From NCBI RefSeq assembly GCF_019357415.1, contig NZ_CP048410.1, positions 1,893,001-1,957,000 on the forward strand: a DNA stretch of 64,000 bases. The letters are read 5' to 3'. This stretch comes from Gramella sp. MT6. GTDB lineage: Bacteria > Bacteroidota > Bacteroidia > Flavobacteriales > Flavobacteriaceae. The stretch's first letter is position 1; every line of letters begins with the position of its first letter. This document shows, piece by piece, positions 26,622-35,839 of the stretch. A program made the translations under genes and the position numbers. The notes beneath the pieces were generated by a model. That model had not been told where the DNA came from and made no database searches. It saw only the letters and a program-made list of their open reading frames with translations.

Positions 26622-28700
26622 ATGGAATCAATTTTACCAATCATCGGAATTGGAATAGGCATATTACTGTTCCTTATCATCGTTTACTTCGCGATCATCG
26701 CGATGTTCTATAAAAAAATACCACAGGGACAGGCCCTAATCAGGACTGGTTTCGGAGGTACAAAAGTAGCTACAGACAAAGGTCTTTATACCGTCCCCGT
26801 TTTTCATAAGACTGAAATCATGGATATTTCGGTTAAGAAAATCCAGATAGAAAGGCTTGCTCATGAAGGTCTTATTTGCAAGGATAATATGAGAGCCGAT
26901 ATTAAAGTTGCCTTTTTTGTTCGCGTAAATAATGACATTGAGTATATCAAAAAAGTTGCTCAAACTATTGGAGTAGACCGTGCCTCCAAAATTGCTACCC
27001 TGGAAGATCTTTTTGAAGCAAAGTTTTCGGAAGCTTTGAAAACAGTAGGAAAAAAATTCGATTTTATCGAGCTCTATGAAGCGAGGAGAGAATTTCGTGA
27101 TGAGATCGTAAATATTATCGGGACAGATCTTAACGGCTATACGCTTGAAGATTGTGCGATCGACTTTCTGGAGCAAACTTCTGTAAAAGAGTTAAAGCCG
27201 GATAATATCCTTGATGCTGAAGGTATCAAAAAGATCACCGAGCTTACGGCGGTTCAGAATATGAAAGCCAACCTTATCAAAAGAGATGAGGAAAAAACGA
27301 TCAGAAAGCAGGATGTTGAAGCGAGGGAGGCGATCCTGGAACTTGATAAACAGTTAGCTGAAAAAGAAGAGCAGCAAAAACGTGAAATTTCGAATATCAA
27401 GGCACGTGAGGAAGCTGAGACTCTTAAAGTGAACGAAGAGGAAAGATTAAAATCTGAAAGTGCAAGAATTGCTACGGAGGAAAAAGTGAAAGTTGCTGAA
27501 GAAAACATGCAACGCCAGATCATCGTCGCGCTTAAAAATAAAGAGCGTACAGATGCTGTTGAATCTGAAAGAGTTGAAAAAGACAGATTGCTCGAAGCAA
27601 CCGAAAGAGAAAGAGTAGTAACCCTTGCTCAAATTGAAAAAGAGAAAGTTGTTGAAGTCGAGAAGAAGAATATCCAGGATGTGATCCGCGATAGAGTGAT
27701 GTTGGAAAAAGGTGTGGTAGAAGAGCAGGAGAACATGAAAGATATCCAGGCATTCAAGACTGCCGACAGGGATAAGCAGGTTAAAATTACTACTGCAGAA
27801 GCACTGGCTCAGGAAGATTTAATCAAAACAATCAAAGCTGCTGAGGCGCAGAAAGAGGCTGCGAAACAGAAAGCAGAGGAGATCAATATTGAAGCGCTTG
27901 CTCATAAAGAAGCCAGCCAGAAACAGGCAGAAGCTCGTAAAATACTGGCAGAAGCACAAGCTAAAGAAGAAGCAACTGTTGGTATGTCTGAAGCTCAGGT
28001 GATGCACGCTAAAGCTGATGCGAATGAGCGTCAGGGATTAGTGGAAGCTAATATCATTGAAAAGAAAGCGAAAGCCGAAGCAGCAGGTATCGAAGCGAAA
28101 GCAGATGCCAAGCGCAAGGAAGGACTTGCTGAAGCAGATGTGATCAAGGAAAAAGCTATAGCAGATGCTTCAGGAATTGAAGAAAAAGCTGCAGCAATGA
28201 AGAAACTGGATGGTGTTGGAAAAGACCACGAAGAATTCAAATTACGTCTTAATAAAGACCTGCAGATAGATCTGGCTAATATCAATATTCAGAAGGAGAT
28301 CGCCGATGCTCAGGCTCAGGTGATTGGAGATGCTCTTAGAGCTGCGAAGATCGATATTGTTGGTGGTGAAACCATGTTCTTCGACCAGATCGTAGGACAG
28401 ATCACCAGAGGTAAAGGCTTTGACAGACTGGTGCAGAACTCCAATAATATTCAGGAAGTGAAAAGCGCCATTTTAGGAAGTGAAGATGTAAAAGGAAATC
28501 TTCTTGAAAAAGTAAGGGATTTCGCTTCTAAGTATGGAATTTCTACTGAAGATCTTAAGAATATAAGTATTGCAAGTTTGATCACAGACCTTAAAATGAG
28601 ATCAGATAACCAGGAAGAACAGACCATGTTAGGGAATCTTCTGAACCTGGCCAAAGGATTGGGAATTTCAGAAAGTACTATTCCAAGGCTTACTAAATAA
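26622..28700 (+). CDS. Flotillin family protein (YqiK-like)
   Basis: A 692-residue SPFH protein. An N-terminal membrane segment (about residues 4-28) is followed by a SPFH/band 7 domain (about 35-210: KIPQGQALIRTGFGGTKV, GLICKDNMRADIKVAFFVRV). A long Glu/Ala/Lys-rich coiled coil follows (about 220-570), then a flotillin C-terminal domain. It would form large oligomeric membrane cages or microdomains. Gene context (directly after a NfeD/YqiJ-like gene, 14 bases) is the classical NfeD-flotillin pairing. Confidence 0.92.
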   Translation: MESILPIIGIGIGILLFLIIVYFAIIAMFYKKIPQGQALIRTGFGGTKVATDKGLYTVPVFHKTEIMDISVKKIQIERLAHEGLICKDNMRADIKVAFFVRVNNDIEYIKKVAQTIGVDRASKIATLEDLFEAKFSEALKTVGKKFDFIELYEARREFRDEIVNIIGTDLNGYTLEDCAIDFLEQTSVKELKPDNILDAEGIKKITELTAVQNMKANLIKRDEEKTIRKQDVEAREAILELDKQLAEKEEQQKREISNIKAREEAETLKVNEEERLKSESARIATEEKVKVAEENMQRQIIVALKNKERTDAVESERVEKDRLLEATERERVVTLAQIEKEKVVEVEKKNIQDVIRDRVMLEKGVVEEQENMKDIQAFKTADRDKQVKITTAEALAQEDLIKTIKAAEAQKEAAKQKAEEINIEALAHKEASQKQAEARKILAEAQAKEEATVGMSEAQVMHAKADANERQGLVEANIIEKKAKAEAAGIEAKADAKRKEGLAEADVIKEKAIADASGIEEKAAAMKKLDGVGKDHEEFKLRLNKDLQIDLANINIQKEIADAQAQVIGDALRAAKIDIVGGETMFFDQIVGQITRGKGFDRLVQNSNNIQEVKSAILGSEDVKGNLLEKVRDFASKYGISTEDLKNISIASLITDLKMRSDNQEEQTMLGNLLNLAKGLGISESTIPRLTK

Positions 28701-28705
28701 ACAAA

Positions 28706-28730
28706 AGCCGGCGTTTATCGCCGGCTCTTC
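28706..28730 (+). terminator. Intra-operon GC hairpin with weak T-tract
   Basis: Stem AGCCGGCG/CGCCGGCT with a TTTAT loop, followed by CTTCT rather than a T run. Lying between flotillin and the giant ATPase gene, it may partially terminate transcription or protect upstream mRNA, lowering ATPase expression relative to the first four genes. Confidence 0.55.
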
Positions 28731-28786
28731 TAAGCTTCATCAATCACTTTTCATCAAATTAATTTTAAAATTCAGGATAGGATATA

Positions 28787-31700
28787 ATGGCAAAGGAACC
28801 TATAAAGGAAGAGAATGCGCAAAAACTGGATGTTGGAACGTATGAGGTCATCCAAAACCGGCTACAGAAGCAAAAGACAGAACTCCAGCAACGCCTAAAA
28901 AAACTGAACGAGGGCCGGAAGGAGGTCTTTGGTTCACTGGAAACTAAACTCATCGCCAATGACCGCATCAATACTGAAAATAACTGTATAGCCAGGGATA
29001 TCGTATCTCTGGAAAATATTTGTCTTTTTGGTTATAATGTACATTTTGGATTAAGAACTGAAATTACGCTCAGCGATGTGATGAGTGTCTACGAATTCAG
29101 AGATAATAGTTTTGAAGCTGTTTCAACAGACCTTCTGAAAGATGAGGTTTTTGAAACCGATTTTAAGAATCTTTACAAGTATTACCGAAACACGATCTTT
29201 TCGAAGTTTGCCGTGATCGGGAATTACCTATATATGGTCTTTCAGTTAAGTGAAAGTGTAACCGATATAAAGACTTTTAAATGGCTTATTAAAGACGGGA
29301 CGCTTCAGTATGTAGATAATCGTAGCGACCATGAATACAAGCTTCCAAAACAACATGAATTTAACTGGCAGGAAGTTTCCCGCGACATGCATCGCCAGGG
29401 AGTTTATGCCCACGTTTCAATTCTGGATCGTGTTTTTGTGGAAACCATTAGTGGAGATCTTACTATCAAGATCGAAGATAATACAGATGATGGAAAAGGC
29501 ATCTATTCTGAAGAGGTTGAACATAGGGATCAAACCCTGGATGATGGTCAGTATAGATTTGCCAATCTGGGAAATCTCATCATTTTAGAAATTAAGCCCT
29601 TTCAGGAAGAACCAAGATATTTTGTTTATAATCATAAGCTGAAAGAAGTTCAGAAGATTGAAAGTATCAAGGATTCCTGTGTTTTGTTGCCAGATGATCA
29701 CGGGATTATTTTTCCTACCGGATATTATTTACAGACCGGTGAATATTACATTTTTGATAATAGCATCCCAAATGTAAAATTCCAGGAAAAGGTAAGTTCT
29801 CCGAACGGCGAGGATTATCTGTATGTTTTTTACTCGCCAAATACCGGGCTATACAACCTGATGAGTTACAATGTGATCTCCCAGGAGATTCAAACTCCCA
29901 TAATTTGTAATGGTTTTACTATTCTTGAAAATGGGGAATTATGCTATTTCAGAAATGAAAATGAACAAACTCGCCATCATGTGATCCAGATATGGCAAAC
30001 ACCGTATTTAAAAGGTGACTTTATGCCTTCTAAACATGAGGACAGTTTGCTATATAAAATCGGGAATAAGGATATCGTAAAGGCGATTGCTGAGGTTAAC
30101 GGCCTTATAAATCTCTTGAATAAAGAAGATAATTATGACGGTTTGTATGCAGATCTGGCCAAGCAGTCTAAGGATATTCTGGATGCATACTACTGGATAA
30201 AAGAAGCTGAAACGCAGCAATTAAATGAACCTTTAAAAGAGATCAACCAGGCGGCGAATGCGGCGATGGATGAATTTCAGAAGGTGTTGCAATTAAAAAA
30301 GAATGCGCGCCAGAAAACCGATGAGATCGCGAAAAAAGCAGATCAGCTTTTCAGTAAAATTAAAAGCACTGGTTTTAGAAGTATCAATGACTTTGTTAAT
30401 GCGCTAACTCAGCTACGTTCCTTGCGTGGAGAAGCGATAAGCCTGAAAGATATTCGATATGTAGATGAGAAATATATTGATAGTCTTGAAGAGCAAATTT
30501 CAGAACAAACCGCAAAAATTTCTGAGCGTTGTGTCACTTTTCTCCTTGATGATAAAGCTTTAAAACCTTATGAAGCGGCAGTTGCAGAAAAGGAGAGGGA
30601 ATTAGGGAAGATCAGGAAAGTGATCGATGCGAGAAAACTGGAAGAAGAGGTTAATAAAATTTCCCAGGATCTGGAACTTTTAATCGAGATCGTATCAAAT
30701 CTTGAGATCGAGGATACTTCTCACTCCACCAGCATTATCAATAATATCTCCCTGATCTTTGCGACGATCAATCAGTTAAAGGCAGAGATCCGGAAAAAAA
30801 GAAAATCTCTGGGTAGTGAAGAGGCGCAGGCCGATTTTGCCGCGCAGTTAAAATTGATAGACCAGAGCATTATCAATTACCTCGATATCGCAGATACTCC
30901 TGAAAAATGTGATGATTTCCAAACCAGGATTTCCATTCAGCTGGAAGAACTGGAAGGGAAATTTGCCGATTTTGAGGAATTCATCAGCTTGATCATTGAA
31001 AAAAGAGAAGAGGTTTATAATGCCTTTGAAGCTCGTAAGAACAGCCTGGTTGAAAAACGAAATAAAAAGGCGATCGCTTTACAGAATTCTGCGGAAAGGA
31101 TCTTAAAAGGAGTTCGGAAAAAAGCGGAATCATTTTCTGAAATTTCAGATATCAACGCCTATTTCGCTTCAGATATATTAGTGAACAAGGCCCGTGATAT
31201 CGCCAAACAGCTTCAGGAAATGGACGATAGCGGGAAAGCTGAAGAAATTCAGTCTTTACTGAAATCTGCCCGTGAAGATTCCTTGAGAAAACTGAAGGAT
31301 AAGAAGGAGCTTTATGAGGATGGTGAGAATATCATTAAACTTGGAAAGCACAAGTTCGGTGTAAACAACCAGGAGCTGGATCTTACCATTGTTTATGCTG
31401 ATGGCGGTCTAAAATATCATCTTACCGGAACCGATTTCTATCAGAAAATAGAAAATGAAATTTTGCTGGAATCTGAGGAATTCTGGGATCAGGATTATAT
31501 TTCTGAGAATAAATATATCTACAGGGGAGCCTACCTGGCCTATAAGATTTTTCAGAAATATCAGGATGCAATAACCGGTAAAACGGAGGAGGAGTTGCTA
31601 AAACTAGTGCAGGAAGAAAGCAGTAAGGATTATTCTGAAGGTTATGTAAAAGGAGTGCACGATCTTGATGCGGCGAATATCCTTTCGGTATTTAATCAGA

Positions 31701-33664
31701 AATACAAGGCGCTGGATCTTCTGCGATTTCATCCCGAAATTAGAGCTTGTGCCCAGTATTTCTGGAATTTCACCGATGCAAAAGATCAGAAATATCTGAA
31801 TGAAACTATAAAAGCATCGGGTGATGTATTGCAATATTTCCCCAATTCCCGGGAATATGAATTTCTCCTGAAAAAACTGAGTACGGCGATATTTGATTTT
31901 GGGGAGCAGTCTGGAATTTATGAAGCTGCATTTGCGGAAGAGGCAGCAAAATATCTTTTTGAAGAACTTCAGAATGATAACGATTTTCAGAAAAGCGGAA
32001 TTGCAATTCAGATCAAAGAAGAATTTTTAAGCAAACTGAAAGAGCAGAAGGCCGATCTTAAATTCCGTAAAACTCTGGATAACCTGGAATCGAAAGAAGC
32101 CCAGGTTTCCTTGATCCGCCAATGGGTGAAGGCATTCTTGAATACTCAGGCCGGTGAAGATCTAAATCTTAATTTAAAATACGTCAACGAAGTTGTATGT
32201 CTTATCCTGTTTGAAGACGAAGCGGTGCTGAATACAAAATTCACGTCTCCATCAGAAAAGATCAGCGGCTTAAGAGGCGAACATCACTTGATCCAAAATG
32301 GGACTTACGAATTTAATTATCATGACTTTGTAGCAATCCATGAAGGATATTTCAAAATAAAGGTTCCGGCATTTCTTCAATTCAGGAAAGCAAAACATCA
32401 GGTCACTGTAGAATTGAAAGAGGATTTGAAACTGGAAGAATTCAAGCCAGGTATTTTAAGTTCTTTTGTTCGAAATAAGTTGATAGATCAGGTATATTTT
32501 CCATTATTTGGAGATAACCTGGCCAAACAACTTGGAACTGTAGGAGATCAAAAAAGAACCGACAGGATGGGACTTTTATTGCTGATTTCTCCACCGGGTT
32601 ACGGGAAGACCACGCTTATGGAATATATCGCCAACCGGCTTGGTCTTGTTTTTATGAAAATAAACGGACCCGCGATTGGCCATGATATTACATCAGTAGA
32701 TCCATCTTCTGCAAAAAATTCGGCAGCCAGAGAAGAATTGAAAAAGCTGAATCTTGCCTTTGAGATGGGAAATAACGTCATGTTATACCTTGACGATATC
32801 CAGCATTGCAATCCGGAGTTTTTACAGAAATTCATATCACTTTCTGACGGAACCAGGAAAATTGAAGGGATCTATAATGGTAAATCCAGGACGTATGATA
32901 TGCGCGGAAAGAAATTCTGTGTTATCATGGCTGGAAACCCATATACCGAAAGCGGAGAAAAATTCAGGATTCCAGATATGCTTGCCAACCGTGCAGATAT
33001 TTATAATCTGGGAGATATCATTGGGGATACTGCGCATTTGTTCAGATTGAGTCTTATTGAAAACTCCCTTACCTCTAATCCGGTGATGCACCAGTTAAGC
33101 AGTAAGAATTTCGATGATGTTTACAGGTTGCTGGATCGAATTGAAAATGGGAATCAGGAAATTCAGCTAACCGGAAATTATACGAACCAGGAGATTCAGG
33201 AATATATATCGGTGCTTGAAAAGATCATCAAGATCAGGGATACAGTATTGAAGGTGAACGCGGCCTACATTAGAAGTGCTGCCATGGAAGATGAATACAG
33301 GACCGAGCCGTCATTTAAGTTGCAGGGATCTTACAGGGATATGAATAAACTTGTGGCGAAGGTGGTGCCGGTGATGAACGATCAGGAATTAAAAACCCTC
33401 GTGCTTTCTCATTATGAAAGCGAATCTCAAACACTCACCTCTTCTGCGGAAGCGAATTTATTGAAGTACAAGGAACTTGTGAATCAATTAAGTGCTGAAG
33501 AAAAAGTACGTTGGGAAAATATTCGTGAAACTTTTCAGAAAAATAACAAGCTGAAAGGATTTGGCGATAAAAATGAAATGGCCCAGGTATTATCCCAGAT
33601 GATGCAGTTTTCGGAAAATCTTGAGGGAATTCGGATAGCTTTACAGAATGGATTTCAGAAATAA
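28787..33664 (+). CDS. Giant coiled-coil AAA+ ATPase (often auto-named 'DNA repair ATPase')
   Basis: A 1625-residue soluble protein. An N-terminal coiled coil (about 1-50) precedes a beta-rich region (about 60-430) with repeated W/Y-containing strands, then about 450 residues of coiled coil (about 430-860). A mixed region follows, and a single AAA+ module near the C-terminus. Walker A is SPPGYGKTT (P1269-T1276), Walker B is VMLYLDDIQ, sensor 1 is VIMAGNPYT, and the Arg-finger region is MLANRADIYN. It lacks membrane segments. Although homologues carry a DNA-repair name, its place behind PspA and flotillin suggests work on envelope assemblies. Last gene of the operon. Confidence 0.85.
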   Translation: MAKEPIKEENAQKLDVGTYEVIQNRLQKQKTELQQRLKKLNEGRKEVFGSLETKLIANDRINTENNCIARDIVSLENICLFGYNVHFGLRTEITLSDVMSVYEFRDNSFEAVSTDLLKDEVFETDFKNLYKYYRNTIFSKFAVIGNYLYMVFQLSESVTDIKTFKWLIKDGTLQYVDNRSDHEYKLPKQHEFNWQEVSRDMHRQGVYAHVSILDRVFVETISGDLTIKIEDNTDDGKGIYSEEVEHRDQTLDDGQYRFANLGNLIILEIKPFQEEPRYFVYNHKLKEVQKIESIKDSCVLLPDDHGIIFPTGYYLQTGEYYIFDNSIPNVKFQEKVSSPNGEDYLYVFYSPNTGLYNLMSYNVISQEIQTPIICNGFTILENGELCYFRNENEQTRHHVIQIWQTPYLKGDFMPSKHEDSLLYKIGNKDIVKAIAEVNGLINLLNKEDNYDGLYADLAKQSKDILDAYYWIKEAETQQLNEPLKEINQAANAAMDEFQKVLQLKKNARQKTDEIAKKADQLFSKIKSTGFRSINDFVNALTQLRSLRGEAISLKDIRYVDEKYIDSLEEQISEQTAKISERCVTFLLDDKALKPYEAAVAEKERELGKIRKVIDARKLEEEVNKISQDLELLIEIVSNLEIEDTSHSTSIINNISLIFATINQLKAEIRKKRKSLGSEEAQADFAAQLKLIDQSIINYLDIADTPEKCDDFQTRISIQLEELEGKFADFEEFISLIIEKREEVYNAFEARKNSLVEKRNKKAIALQNSAERILKGVRKKAESFSEISDINAYFASDILVNKARDIAKQLQEMDDSGKAEEIQSLLKSAREDSLRKLKDKKELYEDGENIIKLGKHKFGVNNQELDLTIVYADGGLKYHLTGTDFYQKIENEILLESEEFWDQDYISENKYIYRGAYLAYKIFQKYQDAITGKTEEELLKLVQEESSKDYSEGYVKGVHDLDAANILSVFNQKYKALDLLRFHPEIRACAQYFWNFTDAKDQKYLNETIKASGDVLQYFPNSREYEFLLKKLSTAIFDFGEQSGIYEAAFAEEAAKYLFEELQNDNDFQKSGIAIQIKEEFLSKLKEQKADLKFRKTLDNLESKEAQVSLIRQWVKAFLNTQAGEDLNLNLKYVNEVVCLILFEDEAVLNTKFTSPSEKISGLRGEHHLIQNGTYEFNYHDFVAIHEGYFKIKVPAFLQFRKAKHQVTVELKEDLKLEEFKPGILSSFVRNKLIDQVYFPLFGDNLAKQLGTVGDQKRTDRMGLLLLISPPGYGKTTLMEYIANRLGLVFMKINGPAIGHDITSVDPSSAKNSAAREELKKLNLAFEMGNNVMLYLDDIQHCNPEFLQKFISLSDGTRKIEGIYNGKSRTYDMRGKKFCVIMAGNPYTESGEKFRIPDMLANRADIYNLGDIIGDTAHLFRLSLIENSLTSNPVMHQLSSKNFDDVYRLLDRIENGNQEIQLTGNYTNQEIQEYISVLEKIIKIRDTVLKVNAAYIRSAAMEDEYRTEPSFKLQGSYRDMNKLVAKVVPVMNDQELKTLVLSHYESESQTLTSSAEANLLKYKELVNQLSAEEKVRWENIRETFQKNNKLKGFGDKNEMAQVLSQMMQFSENLEGIRIALQNGFQK

Positions 33665-33692
33665 ATTTATTCTAAAACTGACTAAAATAAAA

Positions 33693-33722
33693 AAGCACCC
33701 TGATTAGGGTGCTTAATTTTTT
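33693..33722 (+). terminator. Terminator of the PspA-flotillin-ATPase operon (bidirectional)
   Basis: Stem AAGCACCCT/AGGGTGCTT with a GATT loop, followed by AA and eight Ts; an A-rich left flank lets it also end the convergent CHRD gene. Confidence 0.92.
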
Positions 33723-33733
33723 TTATCAAAGAT

Positions 33734-34324
33734 CTATTTAGAACCCTGACTTGCTTTAATTTGACCACATGCTACCGGCAACGATGGCATTCCATCCATT
33801 CCGTGTAGAACGATCGCCTTATTTTGAAGAGGTGTAATATCTTTAGTTACATTTTCATAGGTCATTTCGAACTCTAAGTTTCCATCTTCATCTGCTTCAG
33901 GAAATGGTTGCAGAGTAAGCAAAATACCTCCATAAAAAGGTGCTCCTTCACCAACAGTGATCAGTCCATCACCATCCACATCTGCAGAAGCAGGCGGGCA
34001 TTTGGCATTGCCTTCATTCGCTGTGAATCCATGAATATGTTGGGCATGAGCCCCAGGCTCTAATCCGCTGGCAGAGATCTTTACGGTAAGGTTAACGCCA
34101 TCAAGAGTCAATTCTGCGGTACCTGCAACCCCGGAGCTATTCAATTCTCCAAAATTCACAGTGTACATTTTGGCTTTGGCGCCATTGTTAGGAATGTCCT
34201 TAGTTTCATAATGAGCATCTACAGAATTGATTTCTTCCATTCCCGTTTCCTCTTTGGAACATCCTACGGAAAGAATCATAATAGATGATAGCATTACCAG
34301 GTAATAAATTTTTAAAGTCTTCAT
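33734..34324 (-). CDS. CHRD-domain lipoprotein
   Basis: A 196-residue lipoprotein: signal sequence with lipobox LSVGC (Cys22), a short acidic linker, and a beta-sandwich resembling CHRD / Cu-Zn superoxide dismutase-like domains (GVAGTAELTLDGVNLTVKISASGLEPGAHAQHIHGF). A calcium-loop-like DVDGDGLITVGE sits in the middle, and a paired-His GAHAQHIHG resembles a metal site. Not enough Cu/Zn ligands are visible to call it a superoxide dismutase. Exposed on the envelope; function unknown. Monocistronic. Confidence 0.8.
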   Translation of the reverse strand: MKTLKIYYLVMLSSIMILSVGCSKEETGMEEINSVDAHYETKDIPNNGAKAKMYTVNFGELNSSGVAGTAELTLDGVNLTVKISASGLEPGAHAQHIHGFTANEGNAKCPPASADVDGDGLITVGEGAPFYGGILLTLQPFPEADEDGNLEFEMTYENVTKDITPLQNKAIVLHGMDGMPSLPVACGQIKASQGSK

Positions 34325-34676
34325 AATTTAAATGTTTTTAGTTATATGAATACTTACGGGAGATTTAAGGAGCGCGGTTTTACGTAAATAGTTAATATTC
34401 AGTTAAATAGAATTTTTGTAAGTGGTTCTTTTCAAGTAGATTTTGGTTTTACGGATAAAGGGGTAACATTGAAAGTTGAGAGGTAAATATCTAAAGAAAA
34501 TAAATATTCAATATTTTTTAATTTCTGATATTGATTTTCAATTAAGGATAAAATGGAGGAGAGACAGCCAAATTTTCAAGCCAGATCTAAAATTTGTAAA
34601 ACTGTTATAATTTTATCTTTCAATTTCTGAGAAAATTGATGCAACTTACTCCACAATAAATTAAAAGATCAAGTTT
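34325..34676. other. Gene-free divergent intergenic region
   Basis: 352 AT-rich bases between the divergent CHRD and DUF808 genes. No coding frame or strong hairpin. The nearest promoter-like match on the plus strand is TAACATTG at about 34464-34471, which is weak. Confidence 0.4.
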
Positions 34677-35555
34677 ATGGCTTCAGGCTTTTTTGCACTG
34701 TTAGATGATATAGCGGCTTTGATGGACGACGTCGCGGTAATGGGAAAGGTAGCTGGTAAAAAAACAGCGGGAATCCTAGGAGATGACCTGGCAGTAAATG
34801 CCGAAAAAGCTTCGGGTTTCATCTCTTCCAGAGAGATCCCGGTTTTATGGGCTATCACCAAGGGTTCATTCTTAAATAAACTTATTATTCTACCAGTAGC
34901 ATTTTTACTTAGTGCATTTGTACCACTGGCAATAAAGATCATATTAATTCTGGGTGGATTGTACCTTGCCTATGAGGGAGCAGAGAAGATCTATGAATAT
35001 ATCTTTCCGCATGCACATCCTTCTGAAAAGCCAAAACTTGAAAAAGTCACTAAAGAGGAAGCCCTGGCCCGGGAACAGGAGAAGATCAAATCGGCTATTA
35101 TTACAGACTTTATCCTTTCGGTTGAGATCGTGATCATCGCATTGGGAACGGTTTCTGGAGAACCTATCGCCACACAGATTATAGTGGTTTCATTAATAGC
35201 ATTGGTCGCTACTGTGGGGGTGTATGGGATTGTGGCCCTTATCGTTCGAATGGACGAATTTGGTGCTAAACTGATTAATCTGAATGATAGAACCGATAGT
35301 TTTTCAGACAAGGTCGGTAATTTCCTGGTTAATGCTTTGCCATGGGTGATAAAAAGTCTTGGCCTGATAGGAACCATAGCTTTGATGCTGGTTTCAGGAG
35401 GTATTTTTGTACATAATATTCATTTTCTTCATGGTATCCTCGAAAATATCCCTTCCATTATTTTAGAATTTTGCATAGGATTGATCGTAGGATTTATAGT
35501 TCTTTTGATCATAAATCTCGGTAAGAAAGTCTGGAGCTCTGTTTTTAAAAAGTAA
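34677..35555 (+). CDS. DUF808 family inner-membrane protein (YedI-like)
   Basis: A 292-residue integral membrane protein of the DUF808 family. The conserved opening is MASGFFALLDDIAALMDDVA, followed by KVAGKKTAGILGDDLAVNAEKASGF, then several hydrophobic segments (about 60-80, 85-105, 140-160, 165-190, 220-245, 265-288). A cytosolic loop contains HPSEKPKLEKVTKEEALAREQEK. Function is unknown across the family. Monocistronic. Confidence 0.9.
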   Translation: MASGFFALLDDIAALMDDVAVMGKVAGKKTAGILGDDLAVNAEKASGFISSREIPVLWAITKGSFLNKLIILPVAFLLSAFVPLAIKIILILGGLYLAYEGAEKIYEYIFPHAHPSEKPKLEKVTKEEALAREQEKIKSAIITDFILSVEIVIIALGTVSGEPIATQIIVVSLIALVATVGVYGIVALIVRMDEFGAKLINLNDRTDSFSDKVGNFLVNALPWVIKSLGLIGTIALMLVSGGIFVHNIHFLHGILENIPSIILEFCIGLIVGFIVLLIINLGKKVWSSVFKK

Positions 35556-35790
35556 CCCGATTTTTCATGTCCAATTCTTGGCTTTCTATTTCTAATATTT
35601 TATAGAATTGAAAATTTATAATAATATACTTTCGAAGGATTTGATTGCATTTTGATTGTCAAATACTCGTGAATTCAATTAAAATATTGAACAATAGTTA
35701 AAGTTTGTATTTAAGTTAGAAAATATTGGTAATCAGTTAACTAAATTGTTAAACATATTTGATTTTAAGTTATATTCGGTTCTTTGAAAA

Positions 35791-35806
35791 TTGACTTTAA
35801 AGTCAA
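35791..35806. promoter_or_regulatory. Perfect 16-bp palindrome upstream of the metalloprotease gene
   Basis: TTGACTTTAAAGTCAA is self-complementary over 16 bases and sits 33 bases upstream of the start codon. A promoter-like TATATTCG (one mismatch to TAnnTTTG) lies about 20 bases upstream of it, so a protein bound here would sit at or just after the transcription start. Likely an operator for an unidentified regulator. Confidence 0.45.
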
Positions 35807-35839
35807 AAAGTTAATTAATCACAAACCAAATAAAATTTT

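Noticed and set aside
27254..28285. Several long antisense frames under the flotillin gene
   Set aside because: They arise from the Glu/Ala/Lys-rich coiled-coil codons of the real gene; their Ser/Phe-rich translations look like no protein family.
33734..34324. CHRD lipoprotein as Cu-Zn superoxide dismutase
   Set aside because: A GAHAQHIHG motif is present but the full set of Cu/Zn ligands and the family's conserved loops is not visible.
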